A DNA stretch of 64,000 bases from Palsa-504 sp963808315 (GCA_963808315.1 CAWEFK010000026.1:1-64000); one strand, 5' to 3'. Shown: positions 1 through 8,173, counted from the first letter of the stretch. The notes: generated by a model not told the origin, from the sequence alone. Translations and numbers: made by a program.

Positions 1-1
1 A

Positions 2-142
2 GATACACCCATGACCTGGGATAACAGCGCGGATCGCCGATTAGTGCGGCTCGGTGATGGCGAGACCTGGATGTTGATCATGATCAGCTGGGACGGTTCT
101 CCGCAATGGGCGGAACAGCCGACCAGCGCCGCTTTCGGCTGA
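2..142 (+). CDS. 3' end or short ORF at window edge, unknown
   Basis: A frame open from the left edge ends in TGA at 140-142. An ATG at 11 would give a 43-residue peptide rich in Trp and Asp with no recognisable motif. The frame stays open upstream to the edge, so this is either the tail of a gene that starts outside the window or a chance ORF. It converges on the DUF6000-like remnant on the minus strand. No function is assigned. Confidence 0.25.
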   Translation, partial: DTPMTWDNSADRRLVRLGDGETWMLIMISWDGSPQWAEQPTSAAFG

Positions 143-165
143 CGACCCTCTGTGGGATCTCTGGG

Positions 166-655
166 CTATACCTCGGCCAGGCATTGCGCGACGATCAGCA
201 TGCGGTCCACGTTGGCACGGTCCCGGTCGTCGGTGGCGACGCCAGACGGCGCGGCGGCTAGTCGTTCGAGTACAGCGGCGATAAACGAGGCCGAACCCCA
301 GTGATGCTCTAGATCCAGCAGTAGGTAGGTCTTGAGCGCGGGCACGGCCTCTTTCCCCAGGCCGTGCAGGGCGACGGTCGCCAGCGGGGGCGCCGTGAGC
401 GTCCCCTGGGAGGTTTCCAGGCTCTCCAGCAGCGCAGCCTTTATGCGACGGGCCCGGCCCGACGCGAGCCAGGCACCCATGACACGCGGACGCCAGGGCA
501 AGGCGAGAAGCTCGGCGACTTCGCCGTCGGTCGTCTCGCGCGCCACTTCGCGCACAGCGCTGAGCAGGCCGTCATTCCTCAGGTGCGTTCAGCCCCATCA
601 TCTTTCGGTAGAAAGGCGCGACGCAGTGCTGCTCCAGCGCGCTCAATTCCGCCAC
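166..655 (-). pseudogene. DUF6000-like protein, frameshifted
   Basis: The minus-strand frame 166-555 encodes 129 residues. Its core (a WRPRVMGAW-type motif, an Arg/Lys-rich helix, a Gly-Leu-Gly-Lys segment and an ALKTYL motif) resembles the actinobacterial DUF6000 family. In another frame, starting at GTG 655, a stretch ending in FYRKMMGL looks like the missing N-terminus of the same family. It runs into TGA near 572, while the downstream frame is already open from about 588. A one-base shift near 575-588 would join the two. The function of DUF6000 is unknown. Alternatively the downstream frame alone is expressed from GTG 555. Family assignment is from memory of the motif pattern. Confidence 0.45.
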
Positions 656-1078
656 GGACTGAGCTTAAGCGCGCACCCCGGTCCCGGCCCCAGCTGCCTG
701 CCGGTCAAGCAGCGGACCAGGAGACAGGAGCGTGTGCGTGCGCTTCCCGCAGCGCAGATCGACCAGATCTGGACCACCATGGCGGCGGCACCCCGCGCTG
801 CCTCGCCCACGCGGAACGGCGGTTCCAGCGCGCATGCCGTGCCTGACGGCCCTGCACATGGTCACAGCCGTATCAGCGCCCGAGCGTCTATCGGCAAGCC
901 GACGCTTGCAAGATCCGAGGCGGCGCCCTGGATGATGGTCCAGGTTCTCCGGCTTTGTCAGCCGGGGCTGGCCGCAGGCTTGCTTGGGACAGTGCCCGGG
1001 TACCGAGGTCATGACCTGGGCGTCCGTGCCGCCTGTCCCGATCTGGGCCGGTCAGGTGCCTGGCGGATAATCGGGGCC
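656..1078. other. No supportable gene
   Basis: Several frames are open here, as expected for high-G+C DNA, but none shows a recognisable domain, a good ribosome binding site or natural residue composition; the translations are rich in Arg, Pro, Ser and Gly. The stretch lies between two decayed genes (DUF6000-like and DUF1963) and is probably degraded coding sequence or spacer. Confidence 0.5.
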
Positions 1079-1464
1079 ATGTCCGATCGCGAACTAGTCG
1101 CTGAGATCGATCGCCAGCATCTGCCGGCGGATATGGCTGCTCGGTGGATGCGGCTGCTGCGGCCCGCCGCCGGCCTGCGCCATGCAGCGCCTGGTGACCG
1201 GGTGGCCGGGATGCTGGGGGCGCTCCCCTGCTGCCTAAGTCCGCGCAGTGGCCGTGGTGGGACGGCCCATGGCCCGCTGTCGTTCGTCGCCGCGGTCGCG
1301 CTGCCCCGGTCGTGCCCGGACGGCATCAAACCCTACGACCAGGTGGAGCTGACCGCCGAAGCCATAGTGACGGCACCGGGACTGGAGCATCCTGACCTGC
1401 AGGCAGCCTTCAAGGCTCCCAGCGAGGACCTCCGCGCGTTCTTGCGCCACCCGGTCAACGACGT
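1079..1464 (+). pseudogene. DUF1963 (YwqG-like) protein, 5' part, interrupted by IS21 element
   Basis: From ATG 1079 the frame reads as a DUF1963 N-terminus: MSDRELVAEIDRQHLPADMA, then a Leu-Arg-Pro segment and a Gly-Leu-Gly loop. Around 1225-1260 the family motif containing SAQWPWWDG appears in a different frame, and HGPLSFVAAV resumes in the first frame. This means two compensating indels. After that, a block normally found in the middle of the family is missing, and the text jumps to a C-terminal QVELTAEAIVTAP-type segment and HPVND. Coding stops where the IS21-family element begins at 1465. The sequence continues after the element at 5008 as D-V-A-F-D-Q, so this is one gene split by insertion. 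The function of DUF1963 is unknown. Confidence 0.75.
1460..1464 (+). repeat. Target site duplication GACGT, left copy
   Basis: GACGT directly precedes the left end of the IS21-family element, and the same five bases follow its right end at 5008-5012. Removing the element plus one copy restores an in-frame DUF1963 sequence (His-Pro-Val-Asn-Asp-Val-Ala-Phe-Asp-Gln). Target duplications of 4-8 bp are usual for IS21. Confidence 0.9.
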
Positions 1465-1518
1465 TGTCGGTAACGCCTGAAAACTGACCCTTTAGCAACG
1501 TCTGAAAGTTGACCCCTG
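1465..1518 (+). repeat. IS21-family left terminal inverted repeat
   Basis: This end pairs with the reverse complement of 4954-5007. The outer part is degenerate, while the inner 16 bases TGAAAGTTGACCCCTG are identical. A second, related TGAAAA-TTGACCC motif lies just outside in both ends, so each end holds two tandem copies of a transposase-binding-like motif, as is typical of IS21. Confidence 0.85.
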
Positions 1519-1546
1519 CGGTCACCGGGCGTGGCAGAAGGGGTCA

Positions 1547-2797
1547 GTGATTACTTTGGATGAGTGGGCAGAGATCCGGCGCCTGCACAGGTCTGAGGGG
1601 CTGCCGATCAAGGCGATCGTGAGGAAGCTCGGGGTCTCGAGGAACACGGTCAGGAGCGCGTTGCGCTCTGATGAGGTGCCGCGGTATCAGCGTGCGCCGA
1701 AGGGCTCGATCGTTGATGAGGCCGAGCCGGCGATCCGGGAGCAGCTGGCGCTGTGCCCGACGATGCCGGCGACGGTGGTCGCGGAGCGGATCGGCTGGGA
1801 GCGGTCGATCACGGTGCTGCGGGGGCGGGTCGGGGAGCTGCGGCCGCTGTACCTGCCGCAGGATCCGGCGGGCCGGACGGCGTATGAGCCGGGCGGGCTG
1901 GTGCAGGACGATTTCTGGTTCCCGCCGGCGCAGATCCCGCTGGGGCACGGGAAGGTCGCCGCGGGCGATGAGGTGCCGCCGGTGCTGGTGATGGCGTCGG
2001 GGTACTCGCGGTGGATGCTCGGGCTGATGATCCCGTCCCGGCATGCGGAGGACCTGGTGCTGGGGACGTGGCGGCTGCTGCAGCAGCTTGGCGGGGTGCC
2101 GGGGCAGCTGGTGTGGGATAACGAGGGCGGGGTCGGGAAGTTCCGCGGGTTCGGCCGGCCGCCGGCGCTGTCGCGGCAGTTCGCGGAGTTCCGGGGGTTG
2201 CTGGGCTGCGAGGTGGTGGTGCTGCCGCGGCGGGAGCCCGAGCACAAGGGGATCGTCGAGCGGAACAACGACTACCTGGAGCGGTCGTTCCTGCCGGGCC
2301 GGTCGTTCGCCTCGCCGGCGGACTTCAACGCCCAGATGGGCGAGTGGATGCTGCTGGCCAACGGCCGCCCCAAGCGGGTGCTGGGGTGCGCGCCGGCCGA
2401 CCGGATCGATGCCGACCGGGCCGCGATGGCGCCGCTGCCGCCGATCGCGGAATCGTCGCTGGGCTGGCATAACCGCATCCGGCTGCCCCGCGACCATTAC
2501 GTGCGCCTCGACACGTGCGATTATTCGGTGGACCCGGCGGTGATCGGCCGGATGGTCGACGTCCGCGCGGACCTGGACCAGGTCACGGTGACCTGCGAGG
2601 GCCACCTGGTGGCCTGCCATGACCGGTCGTGGGTCGCGCACCAGACCCTCACCGACCCGGCGCACAAGGCCGCGGCCGACGTGATGCGCGCCGCCCGGCT
2701 GCGGGAGAAGCTCGCCGCGCCGCCGGCCGCCGTGGAGGTCGAGCAGCGGGACCTGTCCCGCTACGACGCCCTGCTCGGCGGCGGCGAGGTCGCCTGA
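1547..2797 (+). CDS. istA: IS21-family transposase IstA
   Basis: This 416-residue DDE transposase carries out strand transfer of the element. An N-terminal helix-turn-helix (about residues 18-42) reads as an IS21 homeodomain-like region. The integrase core follows with candidate acidic residues at D121/D122 (Gln-Asp-Asp-Phe-Trp), D191 (Val-Trp-Asp-Asn) and E238 (HKGIVERNN). The C-terminus has the family's Mu-transposase-like beta-barrel. GTG 1547 is preceded by AGAAGGGG, a reasonable ribosome binding site. The length is close to the IS21 norm (about 400-500). It lies 82 bp inside the left end and works with the IstB ATPase downstream. Confidence 0.92.
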   Translation: MITLDEWAEIRRLHRSEGLPIKAIVRKLGVSRNTVRSALRSDEVPRYQRAPKGSIVDEAEPAIREQLALCPTMPATVVAERIGWERSITVLRGRVGELRPLYLPQDPAGRTAYEPGGLVQDDFWFPPAQIPLGHGKVAAGDEVPPVLVMASGYSRWMLGLMIPSRHAEDLVLGTWRLLQQLGGVPGQLVWDNEGGVGKFRGFGRPPALSRQFAEFRGLLGCEVVVLPRREPEHKGIVERNNDYLERSFLPGRSFASPADFNAQMGEWMLLANGRPKRVLGCAPADRIDADRAAMAPLPPIAESSLGWHNRIRLPRDHYVRLDTCDYSVDPAVIGRMVDVRADLDQVTVTCEGHLVACHDRSWVAHQTLTDPAHKAAADVMRAARLREKLAAPPAAVEVEQRDLSRYDALLGGGEVA

Positions 2798-2862
2798 CCC
2801 CCGTTCCCTTCCCTTCCCTTCCCTGGCCGGCGCGTGACCGCGCGGGGCCGCCGACACGACAC

Positions 2863-2892
2863 GAAATGAAGCGAAATGAAGCGAAACGAAAT
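2863..2892 (+). repeat. 10-bp tandem repeat upstream of the passenger gene
   Basis: Two exact copies of GAAATGAAGC (2863-2882) are followed by a degenerate third. This purine-rich, lower-G+C leader separates istA from the zinc-finger/coiled-coil gene. It may be a spacer, a repeated weak ribosome-binding region or a site bound by an element-encoded protein. Confidence 0.6.
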
Positions 2893-2908
2893 GCAGGAAG
2901 GCTCTCTC

Positions 2909-3823
2909 ATGACCACGACGACGGCCGTGATGCCCGCGGGCACGGGCGTTCCCGCGGGTGAAGGCGGATGCTGCAAGCGGGCGGGGTGCGGCAGGCCGCT
3001 GCCGCCCGGCGAGCGGGGCAGGTCGCGGCAGTTCTGCAGCGACGAGTGCCGCATCCGGCACTTCAACGCGTTGCGCGGCCAGGCGGCCGTGCCGGCGCCG
3101 CCGGCGGCGGACGGCCCGCAGGCATCGCTGGGCAGGCTGGCGCAGCTGCTCGCCGAGGCGTCCCGGCTCGCTTCCGCCGCTTCGGCGCAGGTCGCCGCGG
3201 CCGATCCGGGACGGGTCGCCGTCGTGCTGGCCGAGGCCGAGGCCGCCCGGCGCCGCGCTGAGGCGCACGCGGCCACCGCATCGGCGCAGGCAGCCGAGTC
3301 CGCCGAGTCCGCGGCAGCGGCGTGGGAAGCCGCCGACGCGGCCGGCGCCGCCCGGGACGAGGCAGCCGCACGCGCGCAGGCAGCCGGAGAACAGGCCCGC
3401 GAGCTGGAACGGCAGTCCGCCGCCACGGCCGCGCGACTGGAGGCCGCGCTTGCCCGCGCCGAGGCAGCCGGGCGCGAGGCCGCGCAGGCAGCCGGCGAGC
3501 GCGACACCGCGATCGGCGCAGCCCGGCAGGACGCCGAGCGGGCCGCCGCCGAACTGGACAGGACCCGCCGGGCAGGCGAGGAAACCCTCGCCGCCGCCCG
3601 CGAGCAGGCCGCCCGCGAGCTCGCGGCCGTCCGGGCCGCCTGCCAGGCGCAGGCCGGCGCCGCCCGGTCTCTCGCCGACGCGGCGATCGCCCGGGCAGAG
3701 CGCGCCGAGGCCGCGCTGGACGCCGAGCGCGCCGAGCGCCGCGCCCTCACCGACAAGCTCACCGCCGTCCCGGCGCAGCCCGCCAGGACCCGCACCCGCG
3801 CGATCACGGAGAAGCAGCCATGA
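2909..3823 (+). CDS. IS21 passenger: Cys-rich finger plus long coiled coil
   Basis: From ATG 2909, with AGGAAGG eight bases upstream, the protein has about 304 residues; in-frame ATGs at 2876 and 2890 are less well placed. Near the N-terminus a Cys-rich finger is visible, with the pattern CCKRAGCGR, about 16 residues, then FCSDECR. It looks like a small zinc ribbon of the kind seen in replication and DNA-binding proteins. The rest (about 200 residues) is an Ala/Glu/Arg-rich helix with heptad character, clearly a coiled coil. The stop overlaps the istB start (ATGA at 3820-3823), so the two are probably translationally coupled. It may bridge DNA and IstB or regulate transposition. I do not recognise a named family. 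Confidence 0.75.
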   Translation: MTTTTAVMPAGTGVPAGEGGCCKRAGCGRPLPPGERGRSRQFCSDECRIRHFNALRGQAAVPAPPAADGPQASLGRLAQLLAEASRLASAASAQVAAADPGRVAVVLAEAEAARRRAEAHAATASAQAAESAESAAAAWEAADAAGAARDEAAARAQAAGEQARELERQSAATAARLEAALARAEAAGREAAQAAGERDTAIGAARQDAERAAAELDRTRRAGEETLAAAREQAARELAAVRAACQAQAGAARSLADAAIARAERAEAALDAERAERRALTDKLTAVPAQPARTRTRAITEKQP

Positions 3824-4605
3824 CCAGCGACACCGCCAGCCAGATCGCCTACCTCGCCCGCGCCCTGAAGGCCCCCGCCCTCCGCGACTCCGCCGAGCGG
3901 CTCGCCGCCGCCGCCCGCGAGGCCGGCTGGACCCACCAGGAATACCTCGCCGCCTGCCTGGAAGCCGAGGTCGCCACCCGCGGCGCCCACGGCGCGGAGA
4001 ACCGCGTCCGGGCCGCCGGGTTCCCCGCCCGCAAGACCATCGAGGACTTCGACTTCGATCACCAGCGGTCGGTGAAACGCGACCATATCCTGCACCTGGC
4101 GACACTCGACTTCATCACCGCGAGAACCAACGTCGTGCTGCTCGGGCCGCCCGGCACGGGCAAGACCATGCTCGCCACCGGCCTCGGCATCAGGGCCTGC
4201 CAGGCCGGGCACCGCGTCCTGTTCGCCACCGCCGCCACCTGGACCGACCGCCTCACCACAGCCCACCGCGCCGGCCGCATCCAGCAGGAAATCACCCGCC
4301 TGGGCCGCTACCCCCTGCTCATAATCGACGAGATCGGCTACATCCCCTTCGAGCCCGAGGCCGCCAGCCTCTTCTTCCAGCTCATCTCCGCCCGCTACGA
4401 GACCGCAAGCGTCATCGTCACCAGCAACAAGCCCTTCAGCTCCTGGGGAGACATCTTCGGCGACGACACCGTCGCCGCCGCCATGATCGACCGCCTCGTC
4501 CATCACGCTGACATCTTCAGCCTCAAAGGAGACAGCTACCGCCTCAAGGACCGCGACCTCGGCCGCATCCCCCGCCCCGCCACCACCCCCAAGGACGCCC
4601 AGTGA
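3820..4605 (+). CDS. istB: IS21-family helper ATPase IstB
   Basis: This 261-residue AAA+ ATPase related to DnaC assists IstA and selects target DNA. The Walker A motif GPPGTGKT spans residues 109-116. Walker B LLIIDE is at about 166-171 and is followed by the family-typical GYIPF. Sensor-1 TSNKPFSSW comes next and an Arg-finger-like MIDRLVHH follows. The N-terminal helical domain (residues 1-80) is longer than in some short IstBs. ATG 3820 overlaps the TGA of the upstream coiled-coil gene, and its own TGA overlaps the GTG of the next gene, making an operon of tightly coupled reading frames. Confidence 0.93.
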   Translation: MTSDTASQIAYLARALKAPALRDSAERLAAAAREAGWTHQEYLAACLEAEVATRGAHGAENRVRAAGFPARKTIEDFDFDHQRSVKRDHILHLATLDFITARTNVVLLGPPGTGKTMLATGLGIRACQAGHRVLFATAATWTDRLTTAHRAGRIQQEITRLGRYPLLIIDEIGYIPFEPEAASLFFQLISARYETASVIVTSNKPFSSWGDIFGDDTVAAAMIDRLVHHADIFSLKGDSYRLKDRDLGRIPRPATTPKDAQ

Positions 4606-4913
4606 CCATCGAGCCCCTCACCCCCGAGCCGCCCCGCAGCGGCGACGACACCTACGACCTCATCGACGACGTCCTCTACCAGCTCGCCGAACGCCGCGGC
4701 AAATGGCTCGGCGACCCGATCGCCACCATGACCCTGATCGCCAGCCTCATCGACCAGGCCGAAAGGATGATCCCCCAGCTCGCCCACGACGCCCGCGAGA
4801 ACGGCGCCACCTGGCACGACATCGCCACCGCCCTCGCCACCAGCCCCGAGCAGGCCGAGCACCGCTACAACCCCGGCTCCCCAATCGCCGACAGCCGGTG
4901 GCCCTACGACTAA
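4602..4913 (+). CDS. Small helical protein, fourth gene of IS21 element
   Basis: The product has 103 residues. Its GTG start (4602) overlaps the istB stop (GTGA), which is good evidence that it is translated. The middle is a helical, mildly acidic region (DDVLYQLAERRGKWLGDP, then a Leu/Ile-rich helix). The segment GATWHDIATALATSPEQAEH looks like a sigma-4 or XRE-type helix-turn-helix. It ends 41 bp before the right terminal repeat. A role in repressing or assisting transposition is an inference; I do not recognise a family. Confidence 0.65.
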   Translation: MTIEPLTPEPPRSGDDTYDLIDDVLYQLAERRGKWLGDPIATMTLIASLIDQAERMIPQLAHDARENGATWHDIATALATSPEQAEHRYNPGSPIADSRWPYD

Positions 4914-4953
4914 CCCAACCAGAGACCACGCAAAGTAACCCACCCGCCCAGCC

Positions 4954-5007
4954 CAGGGGTCAACTTTCACCCGTTGGCAGGGGGTCAATTTTCAAACGGT
5001 GTTGACA
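4954..5007 (-). repeat. IS21-family right terminal inverted repeat
   Basis: Read on the minus strand it begins TGTCAACACCG, contains TGAAAATTGACCCCC, and then TGAAAGTTGACCCCTG, the block shared exactly with the left end. It abuts the right copy of the GACGT duplication at 5008-5012. Confidence 0.85.
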
Positions 5008-5315
5008 GACGTCGCATTCGACCAGACTCTCGCCGGCCGGATCACTGGTCCCCGGCACCGGGTAGGCGGCTACGCGGACCCGGTCCAGGGTCCGGTGGAA
5101 TGGGAAGTTGCGGCCGCCGAGCTGGGCAACCCGGACTCGCGCGACCCCCGGATAGCGGCCGAGCAGGCACGCTGGACACTGCTCGCCCAGATCGACACCG
5201 ACGACCGCGCCGGAATGATGTGGGCGACTGCGGAGCCCTGTACTGGCTATCGCGGTACGAGGGACTCGCCCGCGGCGAGGTAACCAGCACATCGTTCACC
5301 TGGCAATGCGGCTAG
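5008..5315 (+). pseudogene. DUF1963 protein, 3' part, after IS insertion
   Basis: This is the continuation of the gene broken at 1464. After the duplicated GACGT the frame reads DVAFDQ, then the family block PRHRVGGY, PVQGPVEWEV, ARWTLLAQIDTDD and AGMMW. At about 5220-5223 one G appears to be missing: in the neighbouring frame the text continues GDCGALYWLSRYEGLARGE and SFTWQCG to TAG 5313-5315, the normal family C-terminus. So the gene was hit both by the insertion and by a frameshift. It overlaps the convergent GrpB-family gene by four bases. Confidence 0.78.
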
Positions 5316-5953
5316 CCGACCCAGTCCTGACCCATTTCGCCGCTTGTTGCGAAGATGCGCGCATAAATGTCGTCGATGACGTCGTTCTTCGCCAGGCTGT
5401 AGTCGCCAGGTTGATGCGCGGTGTCCCGCGCGAGGCGCCGCTTGGTCATGGCGTACAGGTCCCGGTCTTCTGGATGCGAGCGCAGCCAGTCGCGGAAGAG
5501 CCTGTGCCGTATTGGTTCAGGCGCAATCTGCGGCCAGACGTGAAGATTGACGTCCTCCGCAGGGCTGACGAGCAGCCGGTGCCCGTGCCACCACGGTTCT
5601 CGAAGAACGAGCCGGTACCCGCGCCTTTCCAGGGCGGGGATGTAGCGGGACTCCTGCGCCGTGTCCTCGATAAGGAGATCGATGTCGATGATGGGCTTGG
5701 CCGCCAAGCCCGGCACCGATGTCGATCCGACGTGTTCGATACTGATGATCAGGCCGTCCAGAATCTCGTTGAGCAACGAGCTGGCCGCGGCGAATCGGTC
5801 CACCCAAGCCGGGTCGTAATCCTCGATGACGATGGACTGCCACTTCGCTGGGGGCTTCCCTACCAAGGCGTCAGCCATCTGCTCGGGGGTGCCATGGAAG
5901 CGCTGCGTGATTTCCTGCGGGTACTTAGCCAACTCAACCTCCAGAATAAGCAA
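5312..5953 (-). CDS. GrpB family (UPF0157) nucleotidyltransferase-like protein
   Basis: The 213-residue protein has the GrpB/UPF0157 signature: IEDYDPAWVDRF near residue 45, then the IEHVGSTSVPGLAAKPIIDI block with the GS and paired Asp typical of a Pol-beta-like nucleotidyltransferase fold. The helical C-terminal half contains NLHVWP and the conserved YAMTKRRLA segment. The family is widespread and its substrate is unknown. ATG 5953 is used here; an in-frame ATG at 5878 would give a form closer to the core domain. It stands alone: the neighbour on one side is the DUF1963 remnant and on the other 740 bp without a gene. Confidence 0.85.
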   Translation of the reverse strand: MLILEVELAKYPQEITQRFHGTPEQMADALVGKPPAKWQSIVIEDYDPAWVDRFAAASSLLNEILDGLIISIEHVGSTSVPGLAAKPIIDIDLLIEDTAQESRYIPALERRGYRLVLREPWWHGHRLLVSPAEDVNLHVWPQIAPEPIRHRLFRDWLRSHPEDRDLYAMTKRRLARDTAHQPGDYSLAKNDVIDDIYARIFATSGEMGQDWVG

Positions 5954-6693
5954 AGTTTTTCACCGTACAACATTCAAGATCGCTGTGCTGGAGTGCCGCG
6001 GTTCATCCGCTCGCAGGCGTACATGCATGAGCGAACGCTCGGAGCAGCGACTCCAGCGCGCAGATCGCCAACTTTGCGTCTACCGCAGCCACGGTCGCCT
6101 CGGCCAAGTCGCCGCACCGATCGGCGGCTCTCGCATGCATGATCCGCCTTCGGGGCCGGCCCCCGCCAGGCTCCGGGGACAGGACCGGACCGGAGACCGG
6201 GGCGGGCCCGTCCTCGCGCTCGGGCGGCGGCGTGGAGCGCTCCGGCGCCTGGCCGTCTCGCGGGGACGGTACCGTGGGCACGAGCCACCCTTCGTTCGGG
6301 AAATGTGCCCTGTTTAAGTATTCGACAATTGTATCGAATCTATGATCGAATATCTATCGTCCACGTTAGGTTCCTCGGGCAACCGGCCCCGGGTGGGGAG
6401 GGCCTACGGCCAGCGGGCTCGGTTACCCGCCGCGAGAACGGACGGACCGGCGGCGGCTGGCTGGCCGTCTCCTGAACCCCACCCGCCCCGTCGGCACGAC
6501 CGTGCTGCCAGGCTTCCGCTCCCAGCCACACCAAACGGCCCATCGTGGTGTCCGAGCACCATCATGGGGGCGGGCTCGGGTTTTACTTCGGCTGGACGTG
6601 AGGCGAACGGTGCCTGCTACGGCACCGGTTGTGTATCTCTGAGTCCTGGTCGCCGGGATCGTACACTACAGGCCACGAGCAGAAGGGAAGGGC
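5954..6693. other. Long stretch without a supportable gene
   Basis: Short open frames exist on both strands but have Arg/Pro/Gly-rich composition and no domain. One minus-strand frame (6003-6281) has a helical-looking C-terminal third of more natural composition (LAEATVAAVDAKLAICALES) that could be a gene fragment, but I do not recognise it. Around 6310-6360 the DNA becomes A+T-rich and carries an imperfect palindrome. The last 30 bases include the ribosome binding site AGAAGGGAAGGG of the downstream hydrolase. Confidence 0.5.
6320..6339. promoter_or_regulatory. Imperfect palindrome centred on CAATTG, possible operator
   Basis: ATTCGACAATTGTATCGAAT has matching ATTCG/CGAAT arms, and a further ATCGAAT follows at about 6345. 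It sits in an A+T-rich island within otherwise G+C-rich DNA, a usual look for a bacterial operator or promoter. No gene starts within 300 bp, so its target is unclear and it may be a relic. Confidence 0.3.
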
Positions 6694-7794
6694 ATGCGCA
6701 TCGCCCGCCGGAGGGTGTATCGCGCGATCGCGGCCGCCTTGTTCGGTGCGGTCCTGGCGGCATGCAGCGCGGTGAGCCACCCGGGAACGGGCACGGCATC
6801 CGGTTCCAGGTCCTCGACGCAGGTCGCGGCGGTCAGCCGCAGCGTCTCGTTCGTCGTCGATGGGACCACCACGTACGGGACGCTCGAGGTGCCCGCGCAC
6901 CGGGCCGGTCGGCGGCTGGCCGCCGCGCTGCTGCTGGCCGGCAGCGGACCGACCGACCGTAACGGGGATGACGCCGCCGCTGGGCTGTCCCCGCACATCA
7001 TGCAGCTGATCGCGGGTGACCTGGCCCAGCTGGGCATCATGAGCCTGCGGTTCGATAAGTACTTCGCCGGCCGGACCGGGGGCGGGACGTTCGGCTCCGA
7101 TCCGGGCTCGATCACCCTGTCCGACTTCATCCGCCAGGCCGACGCGGCCTACGACCTGCTTCGCGGTGAGCCGGAGACCGACACAGGACGGATGCTGGTG
7201 GTCGGGCACAGCGAAGGCGGGATGTACGCGCTGCTGGTCGCCGGGTCGGTGTCGCCGCACCCGGCCGGGCTCGCCTTGATCGAGCCGCAGGACGCGCGCC
7301 TGCTGACCCTGATCGGGTTGCAGACTGACGAGCAGATCGACTCTTTCGTCAGCCAGGGCCTGCTGACCGCAGCCGCGGCCCGGAGCAACGCCGCGGGGGT
7401 CCAGCGGGCCATCACCGAATTCCGGGCTGGGGAGCCCGTGACCACCGGCGGTCTGTCGTCGGACGTGGTGCAGTTCCTCGCTCCCGAGTTGCTGACCCCC
7501 GCGAACGCCCGCTACGTACGCAGTGACGACGCGGTCTACCCGCCCACGGTGGCGGCCCGGCTGCCGAGAGGCACGCGGATCTTGGTCACGGACGGCACCC
7601 AGGACACCAACGTCCCGCTCAGCACGATCGAGCCCCTGGTCAGCGCGCTGGCCGGGACCAGCGGGCCGGGTCTGCGGGTGCTGGCTGGCGTGAACCACAC
7701 CCTGCACCTGCCCGGCGTCACGGAGAACGACCAGGTCGTCGCCCCGTCGGCGGTCACCGCCCTCCGGGCTTGGGCGCAGCCTTACGCTTCTTAG
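6694..7794 (+). CDS. Secreted alpha/beta-hydrolase lipoprotein
   Basis: The 366-residue protein has a lipoprotein signal peptide: basic start, hydrophobic stretch, lipobox LAAC with Cys24. The alpha/beta-hydrolase fold is shown by an oxyanion-type GSGPTDRNGD at about 83-92, the nucleophile elbow GHSEGG with Ser173, a candidate acid in DGTQD (Asp304) and a histidine in VNHTLH (335-338). The pattern matches serine hydrolases and esterases of the BAAT/YqiA-like type anchored outside the membrane. The substrate is unknown. AGAAGGGAAGGGC precedes ATG 6694. No partner gene lies beside it; the next gene is the convergent STAS remnant. Confidence 0.85.
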   Translation: MRIARRRVYRAIAAALFGAVLAACSAVSHPGTGTASGSRSSTQVAAVSRSVSFVVDGTTTYGTLEVPAHRAGRRLAAALLLAGSGPTDRNGDDAAAGLSPHIMQLIAGDLAQLGIMSLRFDKYFAGRTGGGTFGSDPGSITLSDFIRQADAAYDLLRGEPETDTGRMLVVGHSEGGMYALLVAGSVSPHPAGLALIEPQDARLLTLIGLQTDEQIDSFVSQGLLTAAAARSNAAGVQRAITEFRAGEPVTTGGLSSDVVQFLAPELLTPANARYVRSDDAVYPPTVAARLPRGTRILVTDGTQDTNVPLSTIEPLVSALAGTSGPGLRVLAGVNHTLHLPGVTENDQVVAPSAVTALRAWAQPYAS

Positions 7795-7874
7795 GACCAG
7801 CAACACGGTCCTCGACATTTGGCGGTGGATCCGGCGCATGGGAGAGGTTCGGATCTACGGGCAACCCGGCGCTG

Positions 7875-8173
7875 CTAAGGCTCGCGCACGGAGGTGACGT
7901 CGGAGAGACCGGAGATGGTCAGCACGGGAGCCAGCAGGGGGCTGGCGATGAGCTGAATTCGGGACAGGTGCATGAACAGGGCGTTCAGGCCGGCACTGTC
8001 CAGGTATTGCACCGCGGTGAGGTCGACGACGAAGCGGCCGCCGTCAGTGGCAGCCTCGCTGAGAGGGCCTCGCGGAAGCTGGCGGCGTTGCTCATGTCGA
8101 TCTCGCCGACCGCGGTCACGACGGGCGTGCCATCGGTCCCACGCTGGGTAGAAAGCTTGAGCCGGGTGGTCAT
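7875..8173 (-). pseudogene. STAS-domain anti-sigma factor antagonist, frameshifted
   Basis: ATG 8173 begins a typical SpoIIAA/RsbV-like STAS domain (TPVVTAVGEIDMSNAASFRE). The frame breaks near 8058. In the next frame the domain continues as EAATDGGRFVVDLTAVQYLD, then SAGLNALFMHLSRI, with the Ser of the DSAG motif that is normally phosphorylated by the kinase partner, to TAG 7877-7875. An extra TC in CTCTCAGCGAG explains the shift. The start overlaps the stop of the upstream phosphatase gene (ATGA), so phosphatase and antagonist were one partner-switching operon. It is either a pseudogene or a sequence error. Confidence 0.8.

Larger units (their letters stand above)
1465..5007 (+). mobile_element. 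IS21-family insertion sequence, four genes, 3543 bp
   Basis: The element begins TGTC and ends GACA. Its ends form imperfect inverted repeats of about 54 bp (1465-1518 and 4954-5007) that share the block TGAAAGTTGACCCCTG. It is flanked by the 5-bp duplication GACGT. It carries istA (1547-2797), a zinc-finger/coiled-coil gene (2909-3823), istB (3820-4605) and a small gene (4602-4913). The last three are joined by stop-start overlaps. All frames are intact, in contrast to the decayed host genes around it, which suggests a recent arrival. Two-gene istAB elements are the norm for IS21; the two extra genes are unusual. Confidence 0.93.

Noticed and set aside
332..1480. 382-residue plus-strand ORF
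   Set aside because: Only its last third (from ATG 1079) resembles a protein, the DUF1963 remnant; the first part is unnatural and antisense to the DUF6000-like gene.
1544..4105. Minus-strand ORF of about 850 codons over istA and the passenger gene
   Set aside because: Arg/Gly/Pro-rich shadow of the plus-strand genes, caused by high G+C; no domain.
2761..4506. Minus-strand ORF opposite the coiled-coil gene and istB
   Set aside because: Ala/Ser repeat antisense of the Ala-rich coiled coil; istB on the plus strand is certain.
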